A stretch of DNA of 64,000 nucleotides from Streptomyces griseoruber (GTDB lineage Bacteria > Actinomycetota > Actinomycetes > Streptomycetales > Streptomycetaceae): assembly GCF_001514205.1 (NCBI RefSeq), contig NZ_KQ948764.1, positions 257,882 to 321,881 on the forward strand, read 5' to 3'. Made by a program: the position numbers and the translations under genes. Below are positions 33,381 through 40,630 of this stretch, piece by piece (positions within the stretch are counted from its first letter, which is position 1; each line of letters begins with the position of its first letter). The notes under the pieces are model-generated. The model was given only the letters and a program-made list of their open reading frames with translations. It was not told where the DNA came from and did no database searches.

Positions 33381-35209
33381 CACCGATGACGACACAGACC
33401 ACCACACCCGAGGCGTTCGGCGACACCACGCCCGCACGAGCCGGCCTCATCGGCATCCCGGAGAACGCCGCCCGCGCCCTCGCCACCGGCGGCGCGATCC
33501 TCACCATCATCTCCACCTTCCTCGCCTGGACCTGGACCGCCGACTTCCCCGGCGACCTCACCGTCTACGGCTACCCGGGCGGCCTCCAGGTCCTCGTCCT
33601 GATCGGCGGCCTCCTCACCACCCTGTTCTCCCTGGCCTCCTACTCCGTCAAGGGCTTCGGCTGGCTCGTCCCGGCCGGCGCCGACGGCGCCATCAAGTTC
33701 GCCGCGCTCGCCACCTTCGCGACCGCCTGGTACACCGTCATCGCGATCAGCGTCAACCTCGGCGGCGTCGTCAACCTCGAACCCGGCGGCTACGTCGTCG
33801 CGGTGGCCAGCCTCGCCACCCTCCTCGGCGCCCTGGCCCTGCCCTTCGAGCACCCCGAGCCCGACCCGATCGACCCCGACGACACCTCGTGGGAGCACAC
33901 CAAGCACAAGCTCGGCCACCAGTGGCAGACCGTCAAGGCCGCCTTCGCCACCGGCACCGCGCGCCCCGCCCCGGCCCTGCCCTCGTACGCCGAGATCCTG
34001 ATCATCGTCGCCGTCCTCGCCCTCGCCCTCGCCGTCTTCACCTACGGCATCGGCACCGAGTACGACGAGCTGTTCATCGGCTTCCTGATCACCGCCGGCC
34101 TCGGCTTCGCCGCCCTGAACAAGTCCGGCCTCGTCGCCCAGGCCAGCCAGATCACCGCCCGGCACCAGAACATCACCATCTGCGGCGCGTTCGTCGCGGC
34201 GGCCCTGTTCCCCTTCACCCAGACCGACGACCAGTACGCGACCCTCGGCGTCTACATCCTCATCTTCGCCACCGTCGCCCTCGGCCTGAACATCGTCGTC
34301 GGCCTCGCCGGCCTCCTCGACCTCGGTTACGTCGCCTTCCTCGGCGTCGGCGCCTACGCCGCCGCCATGGTCTCCGGCTCCCCGAGCTCGCCCTTCGACG
34401 TGCACTTCCCGTTCTGGGCCGCCGCCCTCGTCGGCTGCGCCGCCTCCCTGGTCTTCGGCGTCCTCATCGGCGCCCCGACCCTGCGACTGCGCGGCGACTA
34501 CCTCGCCATCGTGACCCTCGGCTTCGGTGAGATCTTCCGCATCACCGCCAACAACCTCGACGGCACCTCCGGCCCCGACATCACCAACGGATCCAACGGC
34601 ATCTCCTCGATCCCGAACCTCGACATCCTCGGGTTCGACTTCGGCGCCGTCCACAACATCCTCGGCGTCGACATCGGCCGCTTCGCCAACTACTTCTTCC
34701 TGATGCTCATCATCACCGCCATCGTCGTGCTGGTCTTCCGGCGCAGCGGTGACTCCCGCATCGGCCGCGCCTGGGTCGCCATCCGCGAGGACGAGACCGC
34801 CGCCCTCGCCATGGGCATCAACGGCTTCCGCGTCAAGCTCATCGCCTTCGCCGTCGGCGCCTCCCTCGCCGGCCTCGCCGGCACCGTCCAGGCCCACGTC
34901 ACCTACACCGTGACGCCCGAGCAGTACCTGTTCGCCGGTGCCATCCCGCCCAACTCCGCCTTCCTCCTCGCCGCGGTCGTCCTCGGCGGCATGGGCACCA
35001 TCGGCGGCCCCCTCATCGGCGCCTCCCTGCTCTTCCTCATCCCCAACAAGCTCCAGTTCCTGGGCGACTACCAGCTCTTCGCCTTCGGCCTCGCACTCAT
35101 CCTGCTGATGCGCTTCCGGCCGGAGGGCATGATCCCCAACCGCCGCCGCCAGCTCGAGTTCCACGAGGAAGCGGAAGCGCCCACCGTCCTCACGAAGGCA
35201 GGGGCCTGA
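33377..35209 (+). CDS. livM: Branched-chain amino acid ABC transporter permease LivM with long N-terminal extension
   Basis: The C-terminal half is a normal LivM permease: YILIFATVALGLNIVVGLAGLLDLGYVAFLGVGAYAAAM (from about residue 292), GDYLAIVTLGFGEIFRI, RIGRAWVAIREDETAALAMGIN (coupling loop) and AAVVLGGMGTIGGPLIGA. It pairs with LivH to form the channel. The protein is 610 residues, about 200 longer than usual LivM, because the first 285 residues carry an extra membrane domain of four or so helices (35-158), an acidic linker (EHPEPDPIDPDDTSWEH) and further helices (204-282). GTG 33377 overlaps livH; ATG 33386 is an alternative start. Confidence 0.9.
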   Translation: MTPMTTQTTTPEAFGDTTPARAGLIGIPENAARALATGGAILTIISTFLAWTWTADFPGDLTVYGYPGGLQVLVLIGGLLTTLFSLASYSVKGFGWLVPAGADGAIKFAALATFATAWYTVIAISVNLGGVVNLEPGGYVVAVASLATLLGALALPFEHPEPDPIDPDDTSWEHTKHKLGHQWQTVKAAFATGTARPAPALPSYAEILIIVAVLALALAVFTYGIGTEYDELFIGFLITAGLGFAALNKSGLVAQASQITARHQNITICGAFVAAALFPFTQTDDQYATLGVYILIFATVALGLNIVVGLAGLLDLGYVAFLGVGAYAAAMVSGSPSSPFDVHFPFWAAALVGCAASLVFGVLIGAPTLRLRGDYLAIVTLGFGEIFRITANNLDGTSGPDITNGSNGISSIPNLDILGFDFGAVHNILGVDIGRFANYFFLMLIITAIVVLVFRRSGDSRIGRAWVAIREDETAALAMGINGFRVKLIAFAVGASLAGLAGTVQAHVTYTVTPEQYLFAGAIPPNSAFLLAAVVLGGMGTIGGPLIGASLLFLIPNKLQFLGDYQLFAFGLALILLMRFRPEGMIPNRRRQLEFHEEAEAPTVLTKAGA

Positions 35210-35214
35210 CCACC

Positions 35215-36111
35215 ATGACCACCGACACCACCACCACGGTCGCCCCCACCGGCGAGACGGTCCTCGACGCACGCGGCGTCACGATGCGCTTCGGCGGCCT
35301 CACCGCCGTCCGCGACGTCAACCTCACCGTCAACAGCGGCGAGATCGTCGGCCTCATCGGCCCCAACGGCGCCGGCAAGACGACCTTCTTCAACTGCCTC
35401 ACCGGCCTCTACATCCCCACCGAGGGCGAGGTCCGCTACAAGGGCAACGTCCTGCCGCCCAAGTCCTTCAAGGTCACCGCGGCCGGCATCGCCCGCACCT
35501 TCCAGAACATCCGCCTGTTCGCCAACATGACCGTCCTGGAGAACGTGCTGGTCGGCCGTCACACGCGGACGAAGGAAGGTTTCTGGTCCGCCGTCCTGCG
35601 CGGCCCCGGCTTCCACAAGGCCGAGGCGACCTCCCGCGAACGCGCCATGGAACTCCTGGAGTTCGTCGGACTGGAGAAGAAGGCCGAACACCTCGCCCGC
35701 AACCTCCCCTACGGCGAGCAGCGCAAGCTCGAGATCGCGCGAGCGCTGGCCAGCGAGCCGGGACTCCTCCTGCTGGACGAGCCCACCGCCGGCATGAACC
35801 CCCAGGAAACCCGGGCCACCGAGGAACTCGTCTTCGCCATCCGCGACAAGGGCATCGCCGTCCTCGTCATCGAGCACGACATGCGCTTCATCTTCAACCT
35901 CTGCGACCGCGTGGCCGTCCTGGTCCAGGGCGAGAAGCTCGTCGAGGGCGACAGCGCCACCGTCCAGGGCGACGAGCGCGTCGTCGCCGCCTACCTCGGC
36001 GAACCCTTCGAGAACGCCCCCGGCGACGAGGAAGTGGCCGAGGTCGAAGCCGCCGAAGCACAGGCCGGGACCCCGACGGACGCCGCGCCCGGCAAGGAGA
36101 ACGACCGATGA
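35215..36111 (+). CDS. livG: Branched-chain amino acid ABC transporter ATPase LivG
   Basis: This 298-residue cytoplasmic ATPase powers transport. Walker A is GPNGAGKTT, the signature motif is LPYGEQRKLEIARAL (the YGEQ form typical of LivG), Walker B is LLLLDEPTAGMNP, and the H-loop is VLVIEHDMRF. The C-terminal 35 residues are acidic and Ala-rich. It begins 5 bases after livM, and its stop overlaps the livF start (ATGA). Confidence 0.95.
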   Translation: MTTDTTTTVAPTGETVLDARGVTMRFGGLTAVRDVNLTVNSGEIVGLIGPNGAGKTTFFNCLTGLYIPTEGEVRYKGNVLPPKSFKVTAAGIARTFQNIRLFANMTVLENVLVGRHTRTKEGFWSAVLRGPGFHKAEATSRERAMELLEFVGLEKKAEHLARNLPYGEQRKLEIARALASEPGLLLLDEPTAGMNPQETRATEELVFAIRDKGIAVLVIEHDMRFIFNLCDRVAVLVQGEKLVEGDSATVQGDERVVAAYLGEPFENAPGDEEVAEVEAAEAQAGTPTDAAPGKENDR

Positions 36112-36824
36112 CCGCACTGCTCGAAGTCGAGGACCTCCGGGTCGCCTACGGCAAGATCGAAGCCGTCAAGGGCATCTCCTTCAAGGTCGAAGCCGGCGAG
36201 GTCGTCACCCTCATCGGCACCAACGGCGCCGGCAAGACCACCACCCTGCGCACCCTGTCGGGTCTGCTGAAGCCGGTCGGCGGCCAGATCAAGTTCAACG
36301 GCAAGTCGCTGAAGAAGGTCCCGGCCCACGACATCGTCTCGCTGGGACTCGCCCACTCCCCCGAGGGGCGGCACATCTTCCCCCGCATGACGATCGAGGA
36401 CAACCTCCGCCTCGGCGCCTTCCTCCGCAGCGACAAGGCGGGCATCGAGAAGGACATCCAGCGCGCCTACGACCTCTTCCCGATCCTGGGAGAGCGCCGC
36501 AAGCAGGCCGCGGGCACCCTGTCCGGCGGCGAGCAGCAGATGCTCGCCATGGGCCGCGCCCTGATGTCCCAGCCGAAACTGCTCATGCTGGACGAGCCCT
36601 CCATGGGCCTGTCCCCCATCATGATGCAGAAGATCATGGCCACCATCGCCGAGCTGAAGTCCCAGGGCATGACGATCCTGCTCATCGAGCAGAACGCCCA
36701 GGCGGCGCTGTCCCTGGCCGACCACGGCCACGTCATGGAGGTCGGCAACATCGTCCTCTCCGGCACCGGCCAGGACCTCCTGCACGACGAGTCGGTCCGC
36801 AAGGCCTACCTCGGCGAGGACTGA
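36108..36824 (+). CDS. livF: Branched-chain amino acid ABC transporter ATPase LivF
   Basis: The second ATPase of the LivHMGF transporter, 238 residues: Walker A GTNGAGKTT, Q-loop GLAHSPEGRHIFPRMTIEDNL, signature LSGGEQQMLAMGRAL, Walker B LLMLDEPSMGLSP and H-loop LLIEQNAQAAL. The SPEGRxIFxxMTxxENL form is typical of LivF. It is the last gene of the operon and is followed by a perfect 18-bp hairpin shared with the convergent pdtaR. Confidence 0.95.
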   Translation: MTALLEVEDLRVAYGKIEAVKGISFKVEAGEVVTLIGTNGAGKTTTLRTLSGLLKPVGGQIKFNGKSLKKVPAHDIVSLGLAHSPEGRHIFPRMTIEDNLRLGAFLRSDKAGIEKDIQRAYDLFPILGERRKQAAGTLSGGEQQMLAMGRALMSQPKLLMLDEPSMGLSPIMMQKIMATIAELKSQGMTILLIEQNAQAALSLADHGHVMEVGNIVLSGTGQDLLHDESVRKAYLGED

Positions 36825-36844
36825 GGCCCTGAAGTCCTGAGGCT

Positions 36845-36887
36845 ACGACGAGGCCCGCGCCCCTTCTCCGGGCGCGGGCCTCGTCGT
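36845..36887. terminator. Bidirectional terminator, livF / pdtaR
   Basis: ACGACGAGGCCCGCGCCC pairs perfectly with GGGCGCGGGCCTCGTCGT around a 7-base loop. It lies 20 bases after the livF stop and 20 bases after the pdtaR stop on the other strand, so it can terminate both. Confidence 0.9.
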
Positions 36888-36907
36888 ATGTACCGGGCTT
36901 GCCGACG

Positions 36908-37564
36908 TCAGCCCTTGTTGCTCTTCTTCTCCGCGGCGTCCTGGATGACCGCCTCGGCGACCTGCTGCATCGACATCCGCCGGTCCATGGACGTCTTCTG
37001 GATCCAGCGGAACGCGGCGGGCTCGGTCAGCCCGTACTCCGTCTGGAGGACCGACTTCGCCCGGTCGACCAGCTTGCGGGTCTCCAGGCGGAGCGTGAGG
37101 TCGGCGACCTCCTTCTCCAGCTCCTTCAGCTCGTTGAACCGCGAGACCGCCATCTCGATGGCCGGGACGACGTCACTCTTGCTGAAGGGCTTCACGAGAT
37201 ACGCCATGGCCCCCGCGTCCCTGGCCCGCTCGACCAGGTCCCGCTGCGAGAAGGCGGTGAGCATGAGCACGGGCGCGATGCGCTCTTCCGCGATCTTCTC
37301 GGCGGCGGAGATGCCGTCCATCTTGGGCATCTTCACGTCGAGGATGACCAGGTCGGGCTGGTGCTCGCGGGCCAGCTCGATGGCCTGCTCACCGTCACCG
37401 GCCTCACCGACGACGCTGTAGCCCTCCTCCTCCAGCATCTCTTTGAGATCGAGCCGGATCAGGGCCTCGTCCTCGGCGATGACGACACGGGTCGTCAGCG
37501 GAGGCACGTGCGACTTGTCGTCATCGGGCACGTCTACGGGCTGGGGCGACTCGGGGGCGGTCAC
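36908..37564 (-). CDS. pdtaR: ANTAR domain response regulator (PdtaR-like)
   Basis: This 218-residue regulator has a receiver domain (about 25-140) with the acidic pocket VIAEDEALIRLDL, phospho-acceptor Asp in LVILDVKMPKMDG, TAFSQ and LVKPFSK, then a coiled-coil linker (RFNELKELEKEVADLTLRLETRKLVDRAK) and an ANTAR RNA-binding domain (VLQTEYGLTEPAAFRWIQKTSMDRRMSMQQVAEAVI). ANTAR proteins bind paired hairpins in nascent mRNA and prevent termination. The usual partner kinase PdtaS is not adjacent. GTG 37564 has AAGGAG five bases upstream. Next on this side lies tRNA-Leu on the other strand. Confidence 0.9.
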   Translation of the reverse strand: MTAPESPQPVDVPDDDKSHVPPLTTRVVIAEDEALIRLDLKEMLEEEGYSVVGEAGDGEQAIELAREHQPDLVILDVKMPKMDGISAAEKIAEERIAPVLMLTAFSQRDLVERARDAGAMAYLVKPFSKSDVVPAIEMAVSRFNELKELEKEVADLTLRLETRKLVDRAKSVLQTEYGLTEPAAFRWIQKTSMDRRMSMQQVAEAVIQDAAEKKSNKG

Positions 37565-37668
37565 GGGGGCTCCTTGTTGCGGGCCGGGCAGGTGCTGCTG
37601 CTCATGCAGCCTACCTAGAGGCAACGAGCTGCGGTGACCCGGTACACTTCCCGACAGCTCACCAACCT

Positions 37669-37751
37669 GCCCGGTTGGAGGAACTGGTCAGACTCGCGGT
37701 GCTCAAACCACCGTGCCCTAGGGCATGTGGGTTCGAATCCCACACCGGGCA
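37669..37751 (+). tRNA. tRNA-Leu (anticodon CAA)
   Basis: The 83-base gene folds as a class II tRNA: acceptor GCCCGGT with ACCGGGC, discriminator A, D-arm around GGAGGAACTGGTCAGACTC, anticodon stem CGGTG/CACCG with loop CTCAAAC (anticodon CAA, reading UUG), variable arm TGCCC-TA-GGGCA, and T-arm GTGGG-TTCGAAT-CCCAC. CCA is not encoded. UUG is rare in this GC-rich genome. A U-tailed hairpin terminator follows at once. Confidence 0.95.
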
Positions 37752-37760
37752 CATTTGCAG

Positions 37761-37799
37761 AAAAGCGGAGGCTCACATTCTCGTGAACCTCCGCTTTTT
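37761..37799 (+). terminator. tRNA-Leu terminator
   Basis: AAAAGCGGAGG pairs with CCTCCGCTTTT, and the inner TCAC/GTGA extends the stem past one mismatch. The T-run (TTTTT at 37795-37799) makes this a classical intrinsic terminator, unlike the U-poor hairpins elsewhere in the window. Confidence 0.9.
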
Positions 37800-37838
37800 G
37801 CTGCACATAGCCCACGATCAGTGACACACGGTGTGCGC

Positions 37839-38154
37839 ATGGCTGTTCATGGATCCGAGGTGCGCGCGGACCGGGCGAAACGTGGAACCTGTCCCGGGCG
37901 CCCACACCCGAAGTGCCCTCGGTGTGATGGTCGGCCCCTCGACGAGCCCGCGTATGCCTACCTGCTCGGCCTCTATCGAACACGAGCGTCGGATCGCACT
38001 CGAAGCCTGGCAGCGAGCCAGGGTCGACCAGCTCTTCACCGAAGCCGTTGACCACGTGGGCGTCGAGTGGAAACAGGCGAACGCCAAGAACATCTCCGTC
38101 GCCCGCAAAGCCTCCGTCGCCCTCCTCGACGCCCACGTAGGCCCCAAGCACTGA
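37839..38154 (+). pseudogene. Remnant of a LAGLIDADG-type HTH/homing-endonuclease-like protein
   Basis: From ATG 37839 one frame reads MAVHGSEVRADRAKRGTCPG, then CPRCDGRPLDEPAYAYLLGLY, which I recall as the start of a Streptomyces protein family of roughly 200-plus residues that continues into LGDG, the first LAGLIDADG motif. Here, at about 37973, the reading jumps: the next frame gives EHERRIALEAWQRARVDQ and then LFTEAVDHVGVEWKQANAKNISVARKASVALLDAHVGPKH, the family's C-terminus. So at least two internal segments are deleted, one with a frame change, leaving about 100 codons. It is not expected to make a functional product. Its position right after a tRNA gene fits insertion and decay of a mobile-type gene. 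Confidence 0.7.
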
Positions 38155-38169
38155 CCGGCCCCCAGGCCC

Positions 38170-39606
38170 CTACTTCGGGCTGTCGTCCTCCCCCACATGG
38201 TGGACCCGGACCAGGTTCGTCGCGCCCGACACCCCAGGCGGGGAGCCGGCCGTGATGACGATGACGTCGCCCTTCTCGCAGCGGCCGTACTTCAGCAGCA
38301 GCTCGTCCACCTGGTCGACCATCTCGTCCGTGGAGCCCACCGGCGGGACCAGGAAGGTCTCCGAACCCCAGGTCAGGCTCAGCTGGGAGCGGGTCGACTG
38401 TTCGGGGGTGAAGGCCAGGAGGGGGATCGGGGAGCGGTAGCGGGAGAGGCGGCGGGCCGTGTCGCCGGTCTGGGTGAAGGCGACCAGGAGCCTGGCGTCC
38501 AGGAAGTCGCCGATCTCCGCCGCCGCCCGGGCGACCGCGCCGCCCTGGGTGCGGGGCTTGTTGCGTTCGGTCAGGGGCGGGAGGCCCTTCGCGAGGATGT
38601 CCTCCTCCGCCGCCTCGACGATCTTCGCCATCGTGCGGACCGTCTGGATGGCGTATTTGCCCACGCTGGTCTCGCCGGACAGCATCACCGCGTCCGTGCC
38701 GTCGATCACCGCGTTCGCCACGTCCGAGGCCTCAGCCCGGGTGGGGCGCGAGTTCTCGATCATCGAGTCGAGCATCTGCGTCGCGACGATCACCGGCTTG
38801 GCGTTGCGCTTCGCCAGCTTGATCGCTCGCTTCTGGACGATCGGGACCTGTTCCAGGGGCATCTCGACGCCGAGGTCACCGCGGGCGACCATGATCCCGT
38901 CGAAGGCCGCGACGATGTCGTCGATGGCCTCCACCGCCTGCGGCTTCTCCACCTTCGCGATGACCGGGAGGCGGCGGCCCTCCTCGTCCATGATGCGGTG
39001 GACGTCGAGGATGTCCCGGCCGCTCCTCACGAACGAGAGGGCGATCACGTCGGCGCCCGTGCGGAGCGCCCAGCGCAGGTCCTCCTCGTCCTTCTTGGAG
39101 AGGGCGGGGACCGAGACCGCCACGCCGGGGAGGTTGAGACCCTTGTGGTCGGAGATGACGCCGCCTTCGACCACCCGGGTGTGGACCTCGTGGCCCACGA
39201 CGTCCATCACCTCCAGGCAGACCTTGCCGTCGTCGACGAGGATCCGTTCGCCCGGGGTCACGTCCTGAGCGAGGCCGGCGTACGTGGTGCCGCAGCGCTT
39301 GCCGTCGCCCGCGACGCCGTCCTCGACGGTGATCGTGAAGGTGTCGTCGCGTTCGAGGAGTACCGGTCCTTCCTCGAAGTGGCCGAGGCGGATCTTCGGG
39401 CCTTGAAGATCGGCGAGGATGCCGACGCTGCGGCCGGTCTCGTCGGAGGCCTTGCGGACGCGGTGGTAGCGCTCCTCGTGTTCGGCGTGGGAGCCGTGGC
39501 TGAGGTTGAGGCGGGCGACGTCCATTCCGGCGTCGACCAGGGCTTTGATCTGGTCGTAGGAGTCGGTGGCGGGGCCCAGGGTGCAGACGATTTTTGCTCG
39601 GCGCAT
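38170..39606 (-). CDS. pyk: Pyruvate kinase
   Basis: Pyruvate kinase transfers phosphate from phosphoenolpyruvate to ADP, the last step of glycolysis. The 478-residue product has the barrel start RRAKIVCTLGPATDSYDQI, LNLSHGSHAEHEE, DLQGPKIRLG, the active-site strand IMVARGDLGVEMP with PVIVATQMLDSMI (Asp where many have Glu) and the C-terminal allosteric domain with VAFTQTGDTARRLSRYRSPIPLLAFTP. Length and motif order are normal. No strong ribosome binding site precedes the ATG. It stands alone between the decayed gene and the SIMPL gene; S. coelicolor has two pyruvate kinases, so a paralogue may exist elsewhere. Confidence 0.95.
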   Translation of the reverse strand: MRRAKIVCTLGPATDSYDQIKALVDAGMDVARLNLSHGSHAEHEERYHRVRKASDETGRSVGILADLQGPKIRLGHFEEGPVLLERDDTFTITVEDGVAGDGKRCGTTYAGLAQDVTPGERILVDDGKVCLEVMDVVGHEVHTRVVEGGVISDHKGLNLPGVAVSVPALSKKDEEDLRWALRTGADVIALSFVRSGRDILDVHRIMDEEGRRLPVIAKVEKPQAVEAIDDIVAAFDGIMVARGDLGVEMPLEQVPIVQKRAIKLAKRNAKPVIVATQMLDSMIENSRPTRAEASDVANAVIDGTDAVMLSGETSVGKYAIQTVRTMAKIVEAAEEDILAKGLPPLTERNKPRTQGGAVARAAAEIGDFLDARLLVAFTQTGDTARRLSRYRSPIPLLAFTPEQSTRSQLSLTWGSETFLVPPVGSTDEMVDQVDELLLKYGRCEKGDVIVITAGSPPGVSGATNLVRVHHVGEDDSPK

Positions 39607-39762
39607 GTTTCGAGCCTATGTCTTACCGGGCGGTAGCGAATTGGGGGGACGTGACCGGCCAACATCCGTTTAGTGAAGGGGAGTTGACAACTGTTGAATT
39701 GTGCGGGGTGCCGCTCTTATGAGCATACCGATAGCGCGCCCGGATTCCCCGAAAGGATGAAT

Positions 39763-40467
39763 TCACAGGGTCGGCGGCACCATCGTGAATTGCGCGGTCA
39801 CCTCGGCCCGGACTCGCATCCGCTCCGGTTCGAGGTTCAGGGGGTCGGGTGCGGACTCCATTTCGTCGGCCGCCGCCGACATACGGCGCATACGGCGGCC
39901 GAAGCCGGCCTGCGGGCGGCCGGGCGCCGGTCCGGTCCCGGTGTCGGCCAGCTCGATCAGCGCGCCGATCGTCGTGTCCAGCGCTTCCGCGTACTCCTTC
40001 GCCCGCTGTACGGCGTCCTGGACCGCCTGCCGGCGGGCGCGGCGGTAGACCGGCGAGTCGGGGCGCAGGGTCCACCAGGGGCCGTCGACCCGGGTGAGGT
40101 CCTGGTCGGCGAGGCGGGTGGTGAGTTCGCCGAGGGCGGTGAAGTCGGTCAGCTCGGCGGTGAGGTGGACGCGGCCGTGGTAGGCGCGGACGCGTTCGCC
40201 GCGGCCGCGTTGTCCGAGTTCGGGGGTGAGGGAGACGGCACCCGTGGAGACGTCCTCGACGGCGTCGCCGTAGGACTTGACGAGTTCGACGACCGTGGTG
40301 TTGCGGCGGGTGAGGTCGTCGAGGGTGGTGCGCCGGTCGCGCCCCCGTGCGGTGACGGTGACGGTGATGCGGGCGAGGTCGGGGTCGGTCTCCAGTTCGG
40401 CCTCGCCGCGTACGGCGAGGAGGGGCGCGTCGGGGGTGCCGTACGGGGGAATCTGCGGTGAGGTCAT
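39763..40467 (-). CDS. SIMPL domain (DUF541) protein
   Basis: This 234-residue protein has the SIMPL/DUF541 pattern: an early strand VRGEAELETDPDLARITVTVTARGRDRRTTLDDLTRRNTTVVELVKSYGDAVEDVSTGAVSLTPE, a middle ARRQAVQDAVQRAKEYAEALDTTIGALIELAD, and a final strand RVRAEVTAQFTMV. Many SIMPL proteins are exported, but no signal peptide is seen here, so it is probably cytoplasmic. Function is unknown. I chose ATG 40467 (MTSPQIPPYG); an ATG four codons upstream at 40479 has AAAGG at good spacing and is an equal alternative. It is divergent from the 5'-nucleotidase gene. Confidence 0.85.
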   Translation of the reverse strand: MTSPQIPPYGTPDAPLLAVRGEAELETDPDLARITVTVTARGRDRRTTLDDLTRRNTTVVELVKSYGDAVEDVSTGAVSLTPELGQRGRGERVRAYHGRVHLTAELTDFTALGELTTRLADQDLTRVDGPWWTLRPDSPVYRRARRQAVQDAVQRAKEYAEALDTTIGALIELADTGTGPAPGRPQAGFGRRMRRMSAAADEMESAPDPLNLEPERMRVRAEVTAQFTMVPPTL

Positions 40468-40576
40468 ACGCCCCACCATGTCACGCCTTTCCCTTTTGCC
40501 GGGCCGGAGTTGACCGCTCTGGTCACCAGATCGAAACCTCCGGGACCTGTTGCCGTCGGTCATGGACGGGTCAGAA

Positions 40577-40602
40577 TCTACGCGCGTTTGTCTACGCGCG
40601 TT
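40577..40602. repeat. Direct repeats before the 5'-nucleotidase gene
   Basis: TCTACGCGCGTT occurs at 40577-40588 and again at 40591-40602, a 14-base period. The pair lies 29-54 bases before the nucleotidase start, in the expected promoter or leader. It may be a regulator binding site; the 11-base PhoP box consensus is not matched. Confidence 0.7.
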
Positions 40603-40630
40603 GTTGACCATTCCCCTAGGAGCTCGCGAC

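Noticed and set aside
33242..35272. 676-codon minus-strand frame opposite livM
   Set aside because: Acidic low-complexity shadow; livM carries all family motifs.
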